Assembly (NCBI GenBank): GCA_014190235.1
Contig: BJGC01000003.1
Coordinates: 1-64,000 of the forward strand
DNA from: Actinomycetes bacterium
GTDB taxonomy: Bacteria; Actinomycetota; Acidimicrobiia; Acidimicrobiales; Ilumatobacteraceae
DNA length: 64,000 nt
Direction of reading: 5' to 3'
Positions 35,180-44,011 of this stretch are shown here, one piece after another (the stretch's first letter is position 1; each line of letters opens with the position of its first letter). The notes under the pieces are model-generated. The model did not search any database, was not told the origin of the DNA, and was given only the letters and a program-made list of their open reading frames with translations. Both the position numbers and the translations under genes were made by a program.

Positions 35180-35821
35180 CTAGCGAAATGGCTCGAGGGC
35201 CTCATGGATTGACCCCAAGGCAGAAGTAACGGCAGCAGCATCATCTGGTGCGAGTGTAAGCAATCGATCGAAGGCTGCAGACTCAATTGAGATTGATGGG
35301 CTTAATTGGTAGCGATCAATGCTGTCAAGGCTGGGCTCATGGGTGTCGAGTTTGGCCTGGCAACCCACTTCTCGGTCAATCCACACCTGGGCCGCAGTTC
35401 CTAAAGCGTGCGCAGTCCAGCCAGTCTGCAGACTGAATTGCCAAGGGTGTCCAGGCAGAGTGTTGGCATCAAGTTCCAGAAGGTCAGGTGTCTGATTGAC
35501 GGGTACCTGCATTCGCACGATAGGTGCGGAGTGGTCAGCATGTCGCACATCAATGATGACTGTGTCTTGAGCGACGGACAAAACCAACGGATCGTCATGC
35601 AAAATTGTTGTCTCGCAAAATTGTTCTGGAGTCACAACTTCCCAGACCCACGGCCGACCCTTGGTATCAATTGCTGGGACATGCATTCCGACCCATGCGA
35701 TGTCGAGTCCGCGCAATGAGACGGGTTGCCATGAAAGAAGATCAATCTGCTCAGGAAGTGTAGTGAGGGATTTCTTAACGTCGCTCACAATGGTGTCCCA
35801 CACCGCTCCGTTGAAAGCCAT
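35180..35821 (-). CDS. Uncharacterised protein
   Basis: The protein of 213 residues (start at 35821) is not recognised. It has a compact mixed sequence with many Trp and Asp residues (SWQPVSLRGLDIAWVGMHVPA, ITLHDDPLVLSVA-like strands) and no signal or membrane segment. The ATG at 35821 is preceded by a GGTGGGT sequence at good distance; a longer reading frame upstream has a low-complexity start. It is upstream of and probably co-transcribed with the coiled-coil gene. Confidence 0.55.
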   Translation of the reverse strand: MAFNGAVWDTIVSDVKKSLTTLPEQIDLLSWQPVSLRGLDIAWVGMHVPAIDTKGRPWVWEVVTPEQFCETTILHDDPLVLSVAQDTVIIDVRHADHSAPIVRMQVPVNQTPDLLELDANTLPGHPWQFSLQTGWTAHALGTAAQVWIDREVGCQAKLDTHEPSLDSIDRYQLSPSISIESAAFDRLLTLAPDDAAAVTSALGSIHEALEPFR

Positions 35822-35933
35822 ACCCACCCACACGATGATGCCAAGTTCGTTGCCACGGATGGTGGATACCCGATGCACGAGAAACACAACGGAGTATTTC
35901 CTAGAGTTTGCTCCGGCGTGACACACTACTGAT

Positions 35934-36749
35934 GTGCCACAAATTATGCATGGCGATCATCGCATCTACTACGAAGTTCATGGTGACGGGCCACGGATGT
36001 TGTTGTTCAATGGCTCGGGAGCAACTGTGGATAAATCAGCGCTACTGATTGGCGTGTTTGCAAAACACTTCACCGTTGCTGTGCACGATCAACGAGGACT
36101 CGGACGCTCTGGTGTTCCGGTTGGGCCGTACACGATGGCCGAGTATGCGTTAGATGGCGCAAGAGTGCTTGATGAGTTGGGTTGGGACTCTTGCTTGGTG
36201 ATTGGCATAAGTTTTGGGGGCATGGTGGCACAGGAGTTTGCTGTGACATGGCCCGAGCGAGTGCAAAAGTTAGCGCTGCTCTGTACATCGCCAGGTGGTC
36301 GATTGGGGGCTTCGTATCCGTTACATGAGTTGGCAGAATTATCGCCACCAGATCGGGCAGCCGTCTATTTGCCATTGCTTGATACCCGATTTACGTCAGA
36401 TTGGCTACAGCAACATCCAGTCGATGCGGCACTTGTGGCTGACATCGCTGGTCGCCGAAGTGATTCACTTTCGCAAGAGCAAATCCGTGGGGAGCGCGAG
36501 CAGCTTCGGGCGCGATCAGAGCATGATGTTGGTGAGCGACTAGCAGGCGTGACTGCCCCGACATTTGTGGCGGCCGGGAGATTTGACGGAATCGCACCAC
36601 TTGTGAACAGCGAAACGATTGCGGCATTGATTCCGGATGCAACTTTGCATGTTTACGAAGGTGGTCATATGTTTATGGTGCAAGACAGGACTGCGTTGCC
36701 GGATATTTTTTCTTTTCTTTCTCAGGACAGCACGGAGGTAGCCCCATGA
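35934..36749 (+). CDS. Alpha/beta hydrolase
   Basis: The 271-residue protein has LFNGSGAT in the oxyanion region, the nucleophile elbow GISFGGMVAQEF with Ser, and the catalytic His in YEGGHMFM. It resembles 3-oxoadipate enol-lactonase-like hydrolases, but the substrate is not known. The start is GTG 35934 or ATG 35946. It overlaps the sulfatase-like gene by ATGA. Confidence 0.85.
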   Translation: MPQIMHGDHRIYYEVHGDGPRMLLFNGSGATVDKSALLIGVFAKHFTVAVHDQRGLGRSGVPVGPYTMAEYALDGARVLDELGWDSCLVIGISFGGMVAQEFAVTWPERVQKLALLCTSPGGRLGASYPLHELAELSPPDRAAVYLPLLDTRFTSDWLQQHPVDAALVADIAGRRSDSLSQEQIRGEREQLRARSEHDVGERLAGVTAPTFVAAGRFDGIAPLVNSETIAALIPDATLHVYEGGHMFMVQDRTALPDIFSFLSQDSTEVAP

Positions 36750-38191
36750 TGAATGTGTTGTTCATCACGCTTGATCAGTTTCGGGGGGACTCACTGTCGT
36801 GCGCTGGTCATCCGATTGTGCAAACTCCACATTTAGATGCACTTGCATCACAAGGTGTGCGACTTGGCGCTCACTACAGCCAGGCTGCACCATGCAGTCC
36901 AGGGCGAGCATCGCTCTATACGGGCATGTATCAGATGAATCATCGTGTCGTCGCTAACGGCACACCGCTTGATGACCGTTTTGACAACATTGCGCGCATC
37001 GCCGGAAGGGCAGGTTATGAACCTGTGCTTTTTGGATATACCGATCAAGCAATCGACCCGAGACTTGTCGCGGATCGCGATGACCCGCGATTGCAAAGTT
37101 ACGAAGGTGTGTTAGCCGGCTTTGATTGCAAATTAAATTTGATAGCAGGACATGAGCCATGGATTGCATGGCTACGTGACAACGGATACGACGTGAGTGA
37201 TGATGATATTGCTGTGTTGTTAAGTGAGTCCGAGCGACCAGCAGAGTTCAGTGCATCAACATTCTTGACAAATCATTTGTTGGAGTGGCTCGATCAACAA
37301 GACGGTCCGTGGTTTGCACATGCAAGTTATTTGCGACCACATAGTCCGTATGCCGCTGCGGGTGAGTTTGCAACGATGTATGCACCCGAAGATGTGCCGA
37401 TGCCGATTAGTGCTGCCCCAGATCGCCATCCGTTTCATGACGTTCTATTAACTTTGGCGTCAACTGCAGCACCAAGCGATGAGGCAGGCATACGGCACAT
37501 GCGTGCGCAATATTATGGAATGATTTCTGAAGTTGATGCGCAGTTAGGTCGCGTATGGCAGGCCTTGAAGCAACGAGGGATGTGGGAAAACACGTTAATC
37601 ATTGTGACTGCAGATCACGGCGAACAGTTGGGTGATCATGGGCTAAAAGAAAAGGTTGGATACTGGGAATCGAGTTACCACATTGTGGGAATTGTGCGAG
37701 ATCCGTTGAGCCCAGAAGGCCACGGAACAGTGGTGAGTGAGTTCACCGAAAATATTGACATTGTTCCGACCGTGTGCGATGCCCTAGGGGTGGCAATTCC
37801 TTTGCAATGTGACGGACTTCCGTTGACGCCATTTTTAAAGGCAGAGAAACCACGTTGGTGGCGCGATGCTGCATCATGGGAGTTTGACTGGCGTAGTTCT
37901 CTGATTCCGATGGGTGAGTTTGCATGGCCGTGGGACAGGCGTTTAGAGAAATCTAATTTGGTTGTGCGGCGTTCGCGAGATGTTGCCTATGTGCAATTTG
38001 GTGACGGATCATGGCTGTGTTTCGATCTTGCGGCAGACCCGACATGGAGAACGGCTATGCAAGACAACTCCGTTGTGTTGGGCAGTACACAGGCGATGCT
38101 GCAATGGCGCATGCAGCACGCTGACAGAACAATGACTGGTGTTCTCGTTGATGGCGGACTGACTGGTCGCCTTCCTCCAGGAGTATTGTAA
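36746..38191 (+). CDS. Sulfatase / phosphonate monoester hydrolase-like enzyme
   Basis: The 481-residue protein belongs to the alkaline phosphatase/sulfatase superfamily. The metal Asp lies in FITLDQFRGDS and the formylglycine motif is C50-S-P-G-R54, so Cys50 should be converted to formylglycine. The segment HRVVANGTPLDDRFDN, the FGYTD motif and the tail LQWRMQHADRTMT closely resemble phosphonate monoester hydrolases, which also cleave sulfates and phosphodiesters. No formylglycine-generating enzyme is nearby. Co-operonic with hydrolase and GH3 genes. Confidence 0.85.
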   Translation: MMNVLFITLDQFRGDSLSCAGHPIVQTPHLDALASQGVRLGAHYSQAAPCSPGRASLYTGMYQMNHRVVANGTPLDDRFDNIARIAGRAGYEPVLFGYTDQAIDPRLVADRDDPRLQSYEGVLAGFDCKLNLIAGHEPWIAWLRDNGYDVSDDDIAVLLSESERPAEFSASTFLTNHLLEWLDQQDGPWFAHASYLRPHSPYAAAGEFATMYAPEDVPMPISAAPDRHPFHDVLLTLASTAAPSDEAGIRHMRAQYYGMISEVDAQLGRVWQALKQRGMWENTLIIVTADHGEQLGDHGLKEKVGYWESSYHIVGIVRDPLSPEGHGTVVSEFTENIDIVPTVCDALGVAIPLQCDGLPLTPFLKAEKPRWWRDAASWEFDWRSSLIPMGEFAWPWDRRLEKSNLVVRRSRDVAYVQFGDGSWLCFDLAADPTWRTAMQDNSVVLGSTQAMLQWRMQHADRTMTGVLVDGGLTGRLPPGVL

Positions 38192-38215
38192 AGGTCATTA
38201 TCCGGGGGGAATTCA

Positions 38216-40432
38216 ATGACAACTGAATACGCAAAGGCGCTGAAAAAAGTGCGTGACGGTTCTGATCATCACGAACAGGCACGTGTACTGATTTCCCAGA
38301 TGACGCAAGAAGAGCGTTTGCATTGTCTTGATGGTGGCTCACCATTTTGGGAGGGCATAAAAGATATGTCCAAGGGTGGCTATCACCAGAGGACATTTCC
38401 GGCCTGCAGAATCCCGCGGTTAGGAATCCCCGGATTTCATTTTAGTGATGGCCCTCGTGGTGTGGTGATTGGACCAGCTACTGCGTTCCCGGTTTCGATG
38501 GCGCGCGGCGCAAGTTTTGATATTGATCTTGAAGAACGAATCGGTGATGTGATCGGACAAGAATTACGTGCTGTCGGCGCCACGCTATATGGAGGTGTTT
38601 GTGTCAATCTTCTTCGGCACCCAGCGTGGGGAAGAGCTCAAGAGACATACGGTGAAGATCCTCACCATGTAGGCGAGATGGGTGCTGCGCTCACACGTGG
38701 TGCACAACGACATGTGATGGCGACCGTGAAACATTTTGCACTTAACAGCATGGAAAACGCCCGTTTTCGTGTTGATGTAACGATTGATGAACGAACATTG
38801 CACGAAGTCTATTTGCCGCACTTTAAGCGCATCATTGATGAAGGTGTGGCGTGCGTAATGAGTGCATACAACTCTGTCAATGGCGATTTTTGCGGGGACA
38901 ACGAAGCATTGTTGACGGGCATCTTGCGAGACGAATGGGACTTTGATGGATTTGTTGTTTCGGACTGGATCTTTGGACTGCGCGATGGTGTGAAATCTGT
39001 GCGAGCGGGCCTTGATGTTGAGATGCCGTATCGAATGATGCGACATGCTCCGATAGTGGAGGCAGTTGCGACTGGAGAACTGTCAATGGATGTTGTTGAT
39101 CGTGCCGTTGAGCATACATTGTCAACGATGTTGCGATTTGGAGTTGGTGAGATGCCAACCCAACCTGCAGATGTATTGGCGCAATCTTCCCATCGGGCAC
39201 TAGCCCGTGAGGTGGCTCAGAAATCAATGGTGTTGCTACGCAATGAATTAGTTGATGGGGTTGCCGTTCTCCCACTGCAGCGAGCATCGCTCACTCGTGT
39301 GGCTGTTATTGGTGAACTAGCGCGCAAGAGAAATCTTGGTGATGGAGGTTCAAGTGATGTGATGGCACCTGAAGTTGTGAGCGCACTGACTGGGATTCAA
39401 AATGCATTGAATGGTGTTGATGTGTCGTACGACGACGCAACCGATATGCCCCAAGCCGTAGCGCATGCGGTGGCGAGCGAGATTGCCATAGTTGTTGTTG
39501 GCTATACCAAAGCAGACGAAGGTGAATTTATTGGTACGAGTAGTGACACCACTCATTTGGCATCGCATATTCCGGCAGTAGATGATCCAGCACTTGTAGA
39601 AGAATTCACCGCGTTTAAGGCTGCGCAGGAGTGGGCTTTGCCAGTTGTTATGAAAGATATTGAGCGAGATGTCAATTTTGCCGTTGGTGGTGATCGCGCG
39701 TCATTGCGACTTGCGCCTAAAGATGTCGAACTAATTCGAGCGATTGCCAAGGTTCAGCCGCGAACAATTGTTGTGCTTGTCTGTGGGTCTGCTGTGCTGA
39801 TTGATGAATGGCATGATGACGTTGCTGCCGTTGTGGTGTCGTGGTACTGCGGTATGCAGGGTGGACACGCCTTGGCAGACATCTTGACAGGTGCTGTTAA
39901 TCCGAGTGCATGTTTGCCGTTTGTGATTCCAGAACAAGAAGATGATCTTGTGTTTTTTGATCGCGATGCAAAAGAGATCACGTATGAGTATTTTCATGGA
40001 CAATGGCTACTCGATAAAAATAATCGTCGGGCAGCGTATCCATTTGGATTTGGACTGTCGTATACAACTTTTTCTTACTCCAATGCCCATCTCAAGGCAG
40101 ACGGCGATGCGATAGCGGTGACAGTGGATGTCACCAATACCGGTGCTGTGAGTGGAGCCACTGTGGTGCAAATATACGCAGGGCTATCAGGATCAAAGAT
40201 TGAGAGACCACGCCGTCGCTTAGTGGGGTTTGGGCGAGTTGATCTGACCGCCGGACAGACACATGCCGTCGTGGTGCAGGTGCCGCTGCGTAGTTTGGCT
40301 ATCCGTGATGTGAACTCGCATGATTGGCTACTTGAAAGCGGGAGTTGGAACATAGAAATTGCCCAGTTTTCGGGTGATTCCCAAGCACTCTTGCAGTCGG
40401 TCGTTGTCGCCGAGCAGAGATACCACTCGTAA
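38216..40432 (+). CDS. GH3-family beta-glucosidase
   Basis: The 738-residue enzyme has the GH3 catalytic barrel with KHFALN and nucleophile Asp250 (FVVSDW), an alpha-beta sandwich and a C-terminal fibronectin III-like domain (VTVDVTNTGAVSGATVVQ). No signal peptide is seen, so it should act in the cytosol on imported oligosaccharides. The GGGGGGAA ribosome site at about 38202 sets the ATG at 38216. The nearby sugar ABC importer is a plausible source of substrate. Confidence 0.93.
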   Translation: MTTEYAKALKKVRDGSDHHEQARVLISQMTQEERLHCLDGGSPFWEGIKDMSKGGYHQRTFPACRIPRLGIPGFHFSDGPRGVVIGPATAFPVSMARGASFDIDLEERIGDVIGQELRAVGATLYGGVCVNLLRHPAWGRAQETYGEDPHHVGEMGAALTRGAQRHVMATVKHFALNSMENARFRVDVTIDERTLHEVYLPHFKRIIDEGVACVMSAYNSVNGDFCGDNEALLTGILRDEWDFDGFVVSDWIFGLRDGVKSVRAGLDVEMPYRMMRHAPIVEAVATGELSMDVVDRAVEHTLSTMLRFGVGEMPTQPADVLAQSSHRALAREVAQKSMVLLRNELVDGVAVLPLQRASLTRVAVIGELARKRNLGDGGSSDVMAPEVVSALTGIQNALNGVDVSYDDATDMPQAVAHAVASEIAIVVVGYTKADEGEFIGTSSDTTHLASHIPAVDDPALVEEFTAFKAAQEWALPVVMKDIERDVNFAVGGDRASLRLAPKDVELIRAIAKVQPRTIVVLVCGSAVLIDEWHDDVAAVVVSWYCGMQGGHALADILTGAVNPSACLPFVIPEQEDDLVFFDRDAKEITYEYFHGQWLLDKNNRRAAYPFGFGLSYTTFSYSNAHLKADGDAIAVTVDVTNTGAVSGATVVQIYAGLSGSKIERPRRRLVGFGRVDLTAGQTHAVVVQVPLRSLAIRDVNSHDWLLESGSWNIEIAQFSGDSQALLQSVVVAEQRYHS

Positions 40433-40458
40433 GGAAAAGGTTGTCATAGTCTTTAGCA

Positions 40459-41001
40459 ATGAGCACAGACAGGAGTTCTGGTCAGATGTTGCACAATGGT
40501 TGTGCAGCGTGCGCAATTATTGACAAACTTGACGGAAAAATAGATGGAAAATTATCTAACCTCGCCCACTGGAAACTAGTTCCCGAGCATAAAAGATGGC
40601 AAGCCACCCGTAAGGCACAAGATAAGGCTGCAGACAAGGTAACAAGTTTTGCGGGCTCATTGAACTTTGTGTACATCCATGCGGTGTGGTTTGCGATCTG
40701 GGTGTCTCTTAATGTGGGAGCAGTTGGTGCATCGTTGAAGTTTGATAAGTATCCGTTTGGTCTACTGACGATGCTGGTCAGCCTTGAAGCAATCTTTCTC
40801 TCAACTTTTGTAATGGTGAGTCAGAATCGACAGGCAGCACGCGCAGACTCGCGTTCAAGAGCGGACTTTGAAGCAAATATTCAGTCGCTGATCTGGTCTG
40901 TACACATCGGGCAGCAGGTCGGGCTTGACATCGAGCATGTGGAGATACTCTGCGCTATGGCAATTGATGAGTCACGCATTGAACCAGGCGCAGCAACGTA
41001 G
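40459..41001 (+). CDS. DUF1003-family membrane protein
   Basis: The 180-residue protein has an N-terminal Cys-rich segment (NGCAACAIID), then the DUF1003 core with two membrane helices (SLNFVYIHAVWFAIWVSLNV and a following helix with LEAIFLSTFVMVSQNRQ). Members are small membrane proteins of unknown function. A 26-bp gap follows the GH3 gene in the same direction. Confidence 0.85.
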   Translation: MSTDRSSGQMLHNGCAACAIIDKLDGKIDGKLSNLAHWKLVPEHKRWQATRKAQDKAADKVTSFAGSLNFVYIHAVWFAIWVSLNVGAVGASLKFDKYPFGLLTMLVSLEAIFLSTFVMVSQNRQAARADSRSRADFEANIQSLIWSVHIGQQVGLDIEHVEILCAMAIDESRIEPGAAT

Positions 41002-41011
41002 GACCCTATCA

Positions 41012-41491
41012 CTAGTCGATCTGTCGTGAACTTGCTTGCCACGGAGACATCTCAAGACCAGTTCCTGACATGAGATGAAAAAGCAAGGATGAGTGCTCAA
41101 CGCCAATATATTTGCGCGTCAGTCGAATTAATTCATCCCGAAATAACACGCCATGCTGTTCGAGGCCAACAATGAGATGAGCAATCTCATGTAAAATAGT
41201 TGGCACCGAAGAGCGTGCACGATATAGACAGACTGAGTGTTCTTGAATATTGGCAATTGCAACATTTTGGCTTTGAGATGGCGTGATATTGACCGTGGGT
41301 GTTTCGATGTTTTCGTTCATGCAGACTGAATTGATGAACTCATCAATTTTGGAACGAGGTATCTTGCGCACGCCGAGCACAGTTTCCGTGACGGCTTCGC
41401 AGGAATAGACCAGAGCCTGCTCCGGGGAACAACCCCCAAAGTTGTCAACACTGTTTCGGACATCTTGAATGTATTGCTCAATCTCGGTCAT
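41012..41491 (-). CDS. Putative zinc metallohydrolase (TIGR04338-like)
   Basis: The 159-residue protein has a zincin motif HEIAHLIVG (with the upstream PTILHEIAH) and a later Glu/His-rich helix. It resembles the small actinobacterial TIGR04338 metallohydrolase family. Its ATG overlaps the DUF2786 gene stop by ATGA, and such pairs recur in actinobacteria. The substrate is unknown. Confidence 0.75.
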   Translation of the reverse strand: MTEIEQYIQDVRNSVDNFGGCSPEQALVYSCEAVTETVLGVRKIPRSKIDEFINSVCMNENIETPTVNITPSQSQNVAIANIQEHSVCLYRARSSVPTILHEIAHLIVGLEQHGVLFRDELIRLTRKYIGVEHSSLLFHLMSGTGLEMSPWQASSRQID

Positions 41492-42162
41492 CCGATCTCA
41501 CCCCGAATACCAGTGTCAAATGATCGTCCTGCAGATCCGAATCCTCGTCCAGCACGTTGTCCAGAGGAATATGCTTTTCCCTTGCCTGCTGAGTTATATC
41601 GCGTGACAAGACGTGGCACTTGTGCGCGCATTTCATTGTTGGCGCGGGTCATGCGGTCTGCTAGTACGAGACCAGCACCAGCGGTCTCAGAGATGAACTC
41701 TGTGCGCATTGTCGCGAGTGCATCTTCAACACCAACACGAAAACCTTTCCACCACGAGATGCGCCATGAGCGATCACCCCGCGGTAATAGTCTCGTCCCC
41801 AAGATGTCGGCTGCGGCAAAAAGCGTGCGTGCCGCAAAGATGTCAGCTTCGCGTCCATACAAGACGAGAATGCATGTATCTATTTCGTCCTCGCTTCGGT
41901 AACCCGTGCAGGAGTGCTTGAGTGCAATTGCATACAGAAGGCCTAGTCGTTGCACCCGGTATTTGCCGAACACACGAACTTCTTGTACGACAACTGAGTT
42001 ATCTTGCTGTTGGGGTTCACTGTTGAAGTCGTGCTCGGTAAAACCATATTTCTGCATCAACTTTGATGCCAAGGCTAATGCTGTTTCGGCTTCTGGCTGG
42101 GGGGTGGTGATGTGATTAGCGCGTGCAAGAAGAGCACGAATGGTGTCTCCGCGATTTGTCAT
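41488..42162 (-). CDS. DUF2786-domain protein
   Basis: The 224-residue protein starts with the DUF2786 pattern (IRALLARANHITTPQPEAETALALASKLM) and has a C-terminal domain with ARVP-type basic residues (RTFDTGIRGEIG-like tail). The family is often in phage and mobile regions but also in chromosomal pairs with a metallohydrolase, as here. The function is unknown. Confidence 0.8.
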   Translation of the reverse strand: MTNRGDTIRALLARANHITTPQPEAETALALASKLMQKYGFTEHDFNSEPQQQDNSVVVQEVRVFGKYRVQRLGLLYAIALKHSCTGYRSEDEIDTCILVLYGREADIFAARTLFAAADILGTRLLPRGDRSWRISWWKGFRVGVEDALATMRTEFISETAGAGLVLADRMTRANNEMRAQVPRLVTRYNSAGKGKAYSSGQRAGRGFGSAGRSFDTGIRGEIG

Positions 42163-42171
42163 TCGTGCCGG

Positions 42172-42984
42172 CTAATCAATATGTGGCCGAAAGACAGCCG
42201 GTCGCTTTTCGAGAAATGCGGTGACTGCCTCTTTGTGCTCGTCTGACTCCCAGCATTTAGTGAGCAGTCTGGTTTCTCTTCGTTGCACTTCAGTGAGATC
42301 TGATTCAACAAGGTTTTCTGTCAGCAGAGACTTAATCATCGACAGTTGTAGATCTGGATTTGCAGCATAACTATTGGCGACATCAAGTGCGTGTTCGAGT
42401 ATTTTTCCGGGCTCACACAATTGATCGACGAGTCCGATAGCAAATGCTTGTTCACCGGTAATCACTCGACCAGAGAGGAATAGATCCGATGCTCGACCAA
42501 GCCCGACGCGTGCTGCCAATAAATGTGTACTTGCAAGTTCTGGAACAAGGCCCATTTTAATAAAACCAGTTCCTAGTTTGGCTTGCGGTTCGGCGATGAT
42601 TTGGTCCATCGGCAATGACATTGTGAGTCCGACACCGATTGCAGGGCCGTTGATGGCAGCGATAATTGGTTTACATTGTCGAATCAATTGCACCCAATCA
42701 AGACCGCGCGGCAGACCACCAATTCCACCTGCCGTGTCGTCACCTGGATCTGTTCCGGATAGTCGTTTTTGGAACGTGTCTTGCATGTCGGCTCCAGCGC
42801 AATAGCCTCTCCCTGCTCCCGTCATAATGATGGCGCCGATTGAAGGGTCGTTATTGGCAGCAGTAATAGCGTGAGCTTGTTCGGCAGACATTGTCGGGGT
42901 CCAAGCATTAAGCCGATCAGGGCGATTGAGTGTGATGATTGCGACCGCTCCTCTGGTTTCGTATGTGATTTGGGTGTAGTGCAT
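42172..42984 (-). CDS. Enoyl-CoA hydratase/isomerase
   Basis: The 270-residue crotonase-fold enzyme hydrates enoyl-CoA or isomerises it. The oxyanion-forming segments are GAGRGYCAGADM and GPAIGVGLTMSLPMD. The C-terminal EKRPAVF pattern is common in the family. It is 9 bp from the DUF2786 gene and may be co-transcribed. It is unlikely to be the same step as the hydratase at 52172. Confidence 0.9.
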   Translation of the reverse strand: MHYTQITYETRGAVAIITLNRPDRLNAWTPTMSAEQAHAITAANNDPSIGAIIMTGAGRGYCAGADMQDTFQKRLSGTDPGDDTAGGIGGLPRGLDWVQLIRQCKPIIAAINGPAIGVGLTMSLPMDQIIAEPQAKLGTGFIKMGLVPELASTHLLAARVGLGRASDLFLSGRVITGEQAFAIGLVDQLCEPGKILEHALDVANSYAANPDLQLSMIKSLLTENLVESDLTEVQRRETRLLTKCWESDEHKEAVTAFLEKRPAVFRPHID

Positions 42985-43084
42985 CTTTCGCCCCTGTCTC
43001 GTTTTTGCCGTCTGTTGTCTGTTGCTTCATCATAGAGATTTGCTGGTGGTGGAGTCGCACGTCTGTCGTGTGTGACAATACGGT

Positions 43085-44011
43085 ATGGCCTCTAAATCGG
43101 ACTTCGAGAAACTTCTCGCCAAGCACGTTGCCGCTGGAAAACTGACGGCAGACGAAGCCAAGTTGCTAGACACTGCGCCACGATTTGGACTTGAATCACG
43201 CGAGGTCTTGTCATATCTCGGTGGTCTCGTTGCGCTGATCGGTTTGGCGCGAATCTTTGCTGGTCCACTCTCGCATGCTTCTGCGATAGCCGTGGCAGTA
43301 GTTTTCTGTCTCTTAGGTGTGGTTATTGGCGCAGGGTCATTTAAGTTACTGAGTTCACCAACATGGAAAAGTCGCCTCGCCGAAGTATTAGAAATTATTG
43401 CCGTCATATGCGAAGCAATCGCAGTTGCAATTGCTCTCACAGAAGTAGGTGCGGCATCTGAACTCGCCGTGTTTCTGACTGCAGGCGGTGTCGCCACGTG
43501 GGCAATGGTGCGCCGGCAGCGTGCTGTTTTTTCGTCTGCAATTTTGCTGTCACCCGCCGTGTTGATCTCGTCTATTGCGCTTTGTGCGGTTATTGATTTG
43601 CCTGGTACAAAAAATAGTTTGATTATTGGAGTTGCTGCAGCAGGATTGATCGCTATCGGAACGCGACCGATCAACTTGGCAGCGATCCCACGAATTGTTG
43701 GAGCCTTCACGATTGTTGGCTGCGCTATCGGTTGGTATCAAGAATTCGATGGCATTCTTATGACACTTCTGACACTCGTAATTGCTAGCGCGTATTTTGC
43801 ATGGGCAATACGCACTCGTTGGTTTGTGCTCGTGGCGAGCAGTGTCGCGACAGTATTTTTTGGACTCTCGTTTCTTATCAGCCACGTTGTGCATAATGAA
43901 ATGATTCAAGGATTATTGATGCTGGTGGCGGGTGCCGTCACTTTGGCAGCCGTAGGCGTGTATGCCCGCAACCGCCCTAGTCAACAATTGCCTGCTGCAC
44001 CAACTGCTTGA
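43085..44011 (+). CDS. DUF2157-like multi-helix membrane protein
   Basis: The 308-residue protein has a short soluble N-terminus (FEKLLAKHVAAGKLTADEAKLL), a pattern seen in DUF2157-type proteins, followed by about nine hydrophobic segments. The function is unknown. Its last 35 bp overlap the convergent serine hydrolase gene (43977-44011), so the two 3' ends share coding sequence. Confidence 0.7.
   Translation: MASKSDFEKLLAKHVAAGKLTADEAKLLDTAPRFGLESREVLSYLGGLVALIGLARIFAGPLSHASAIAVAVVFCLLGVVIGAGSFKLLSSPTWKSRLAEVLEIIAVICEAIAVAIALTEVGAASELAVFLTAGGVATWAMVRRQRAVFSSAILLSPAVLISSIALCAVIDLPGTKNSLIIGVAAAGLIAIGTRPINLAAIPRIVGAFTIVGCAIGWYQEFDGILMTLLTLVIASAYFAWAIRTRWFVLVASSVATVFFGLSFLISHVVHNEMIQGLLMLVAGAVTLAAVGVYARNRPSQQLPAAPTA

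Noticed and set aside
43030-43710. A 226-residue frame opposite the DUF2157-like gene
   Set aside because: It is a shadow of a membrane protein gene: Ala/Thr/Ser-rich without motifs.
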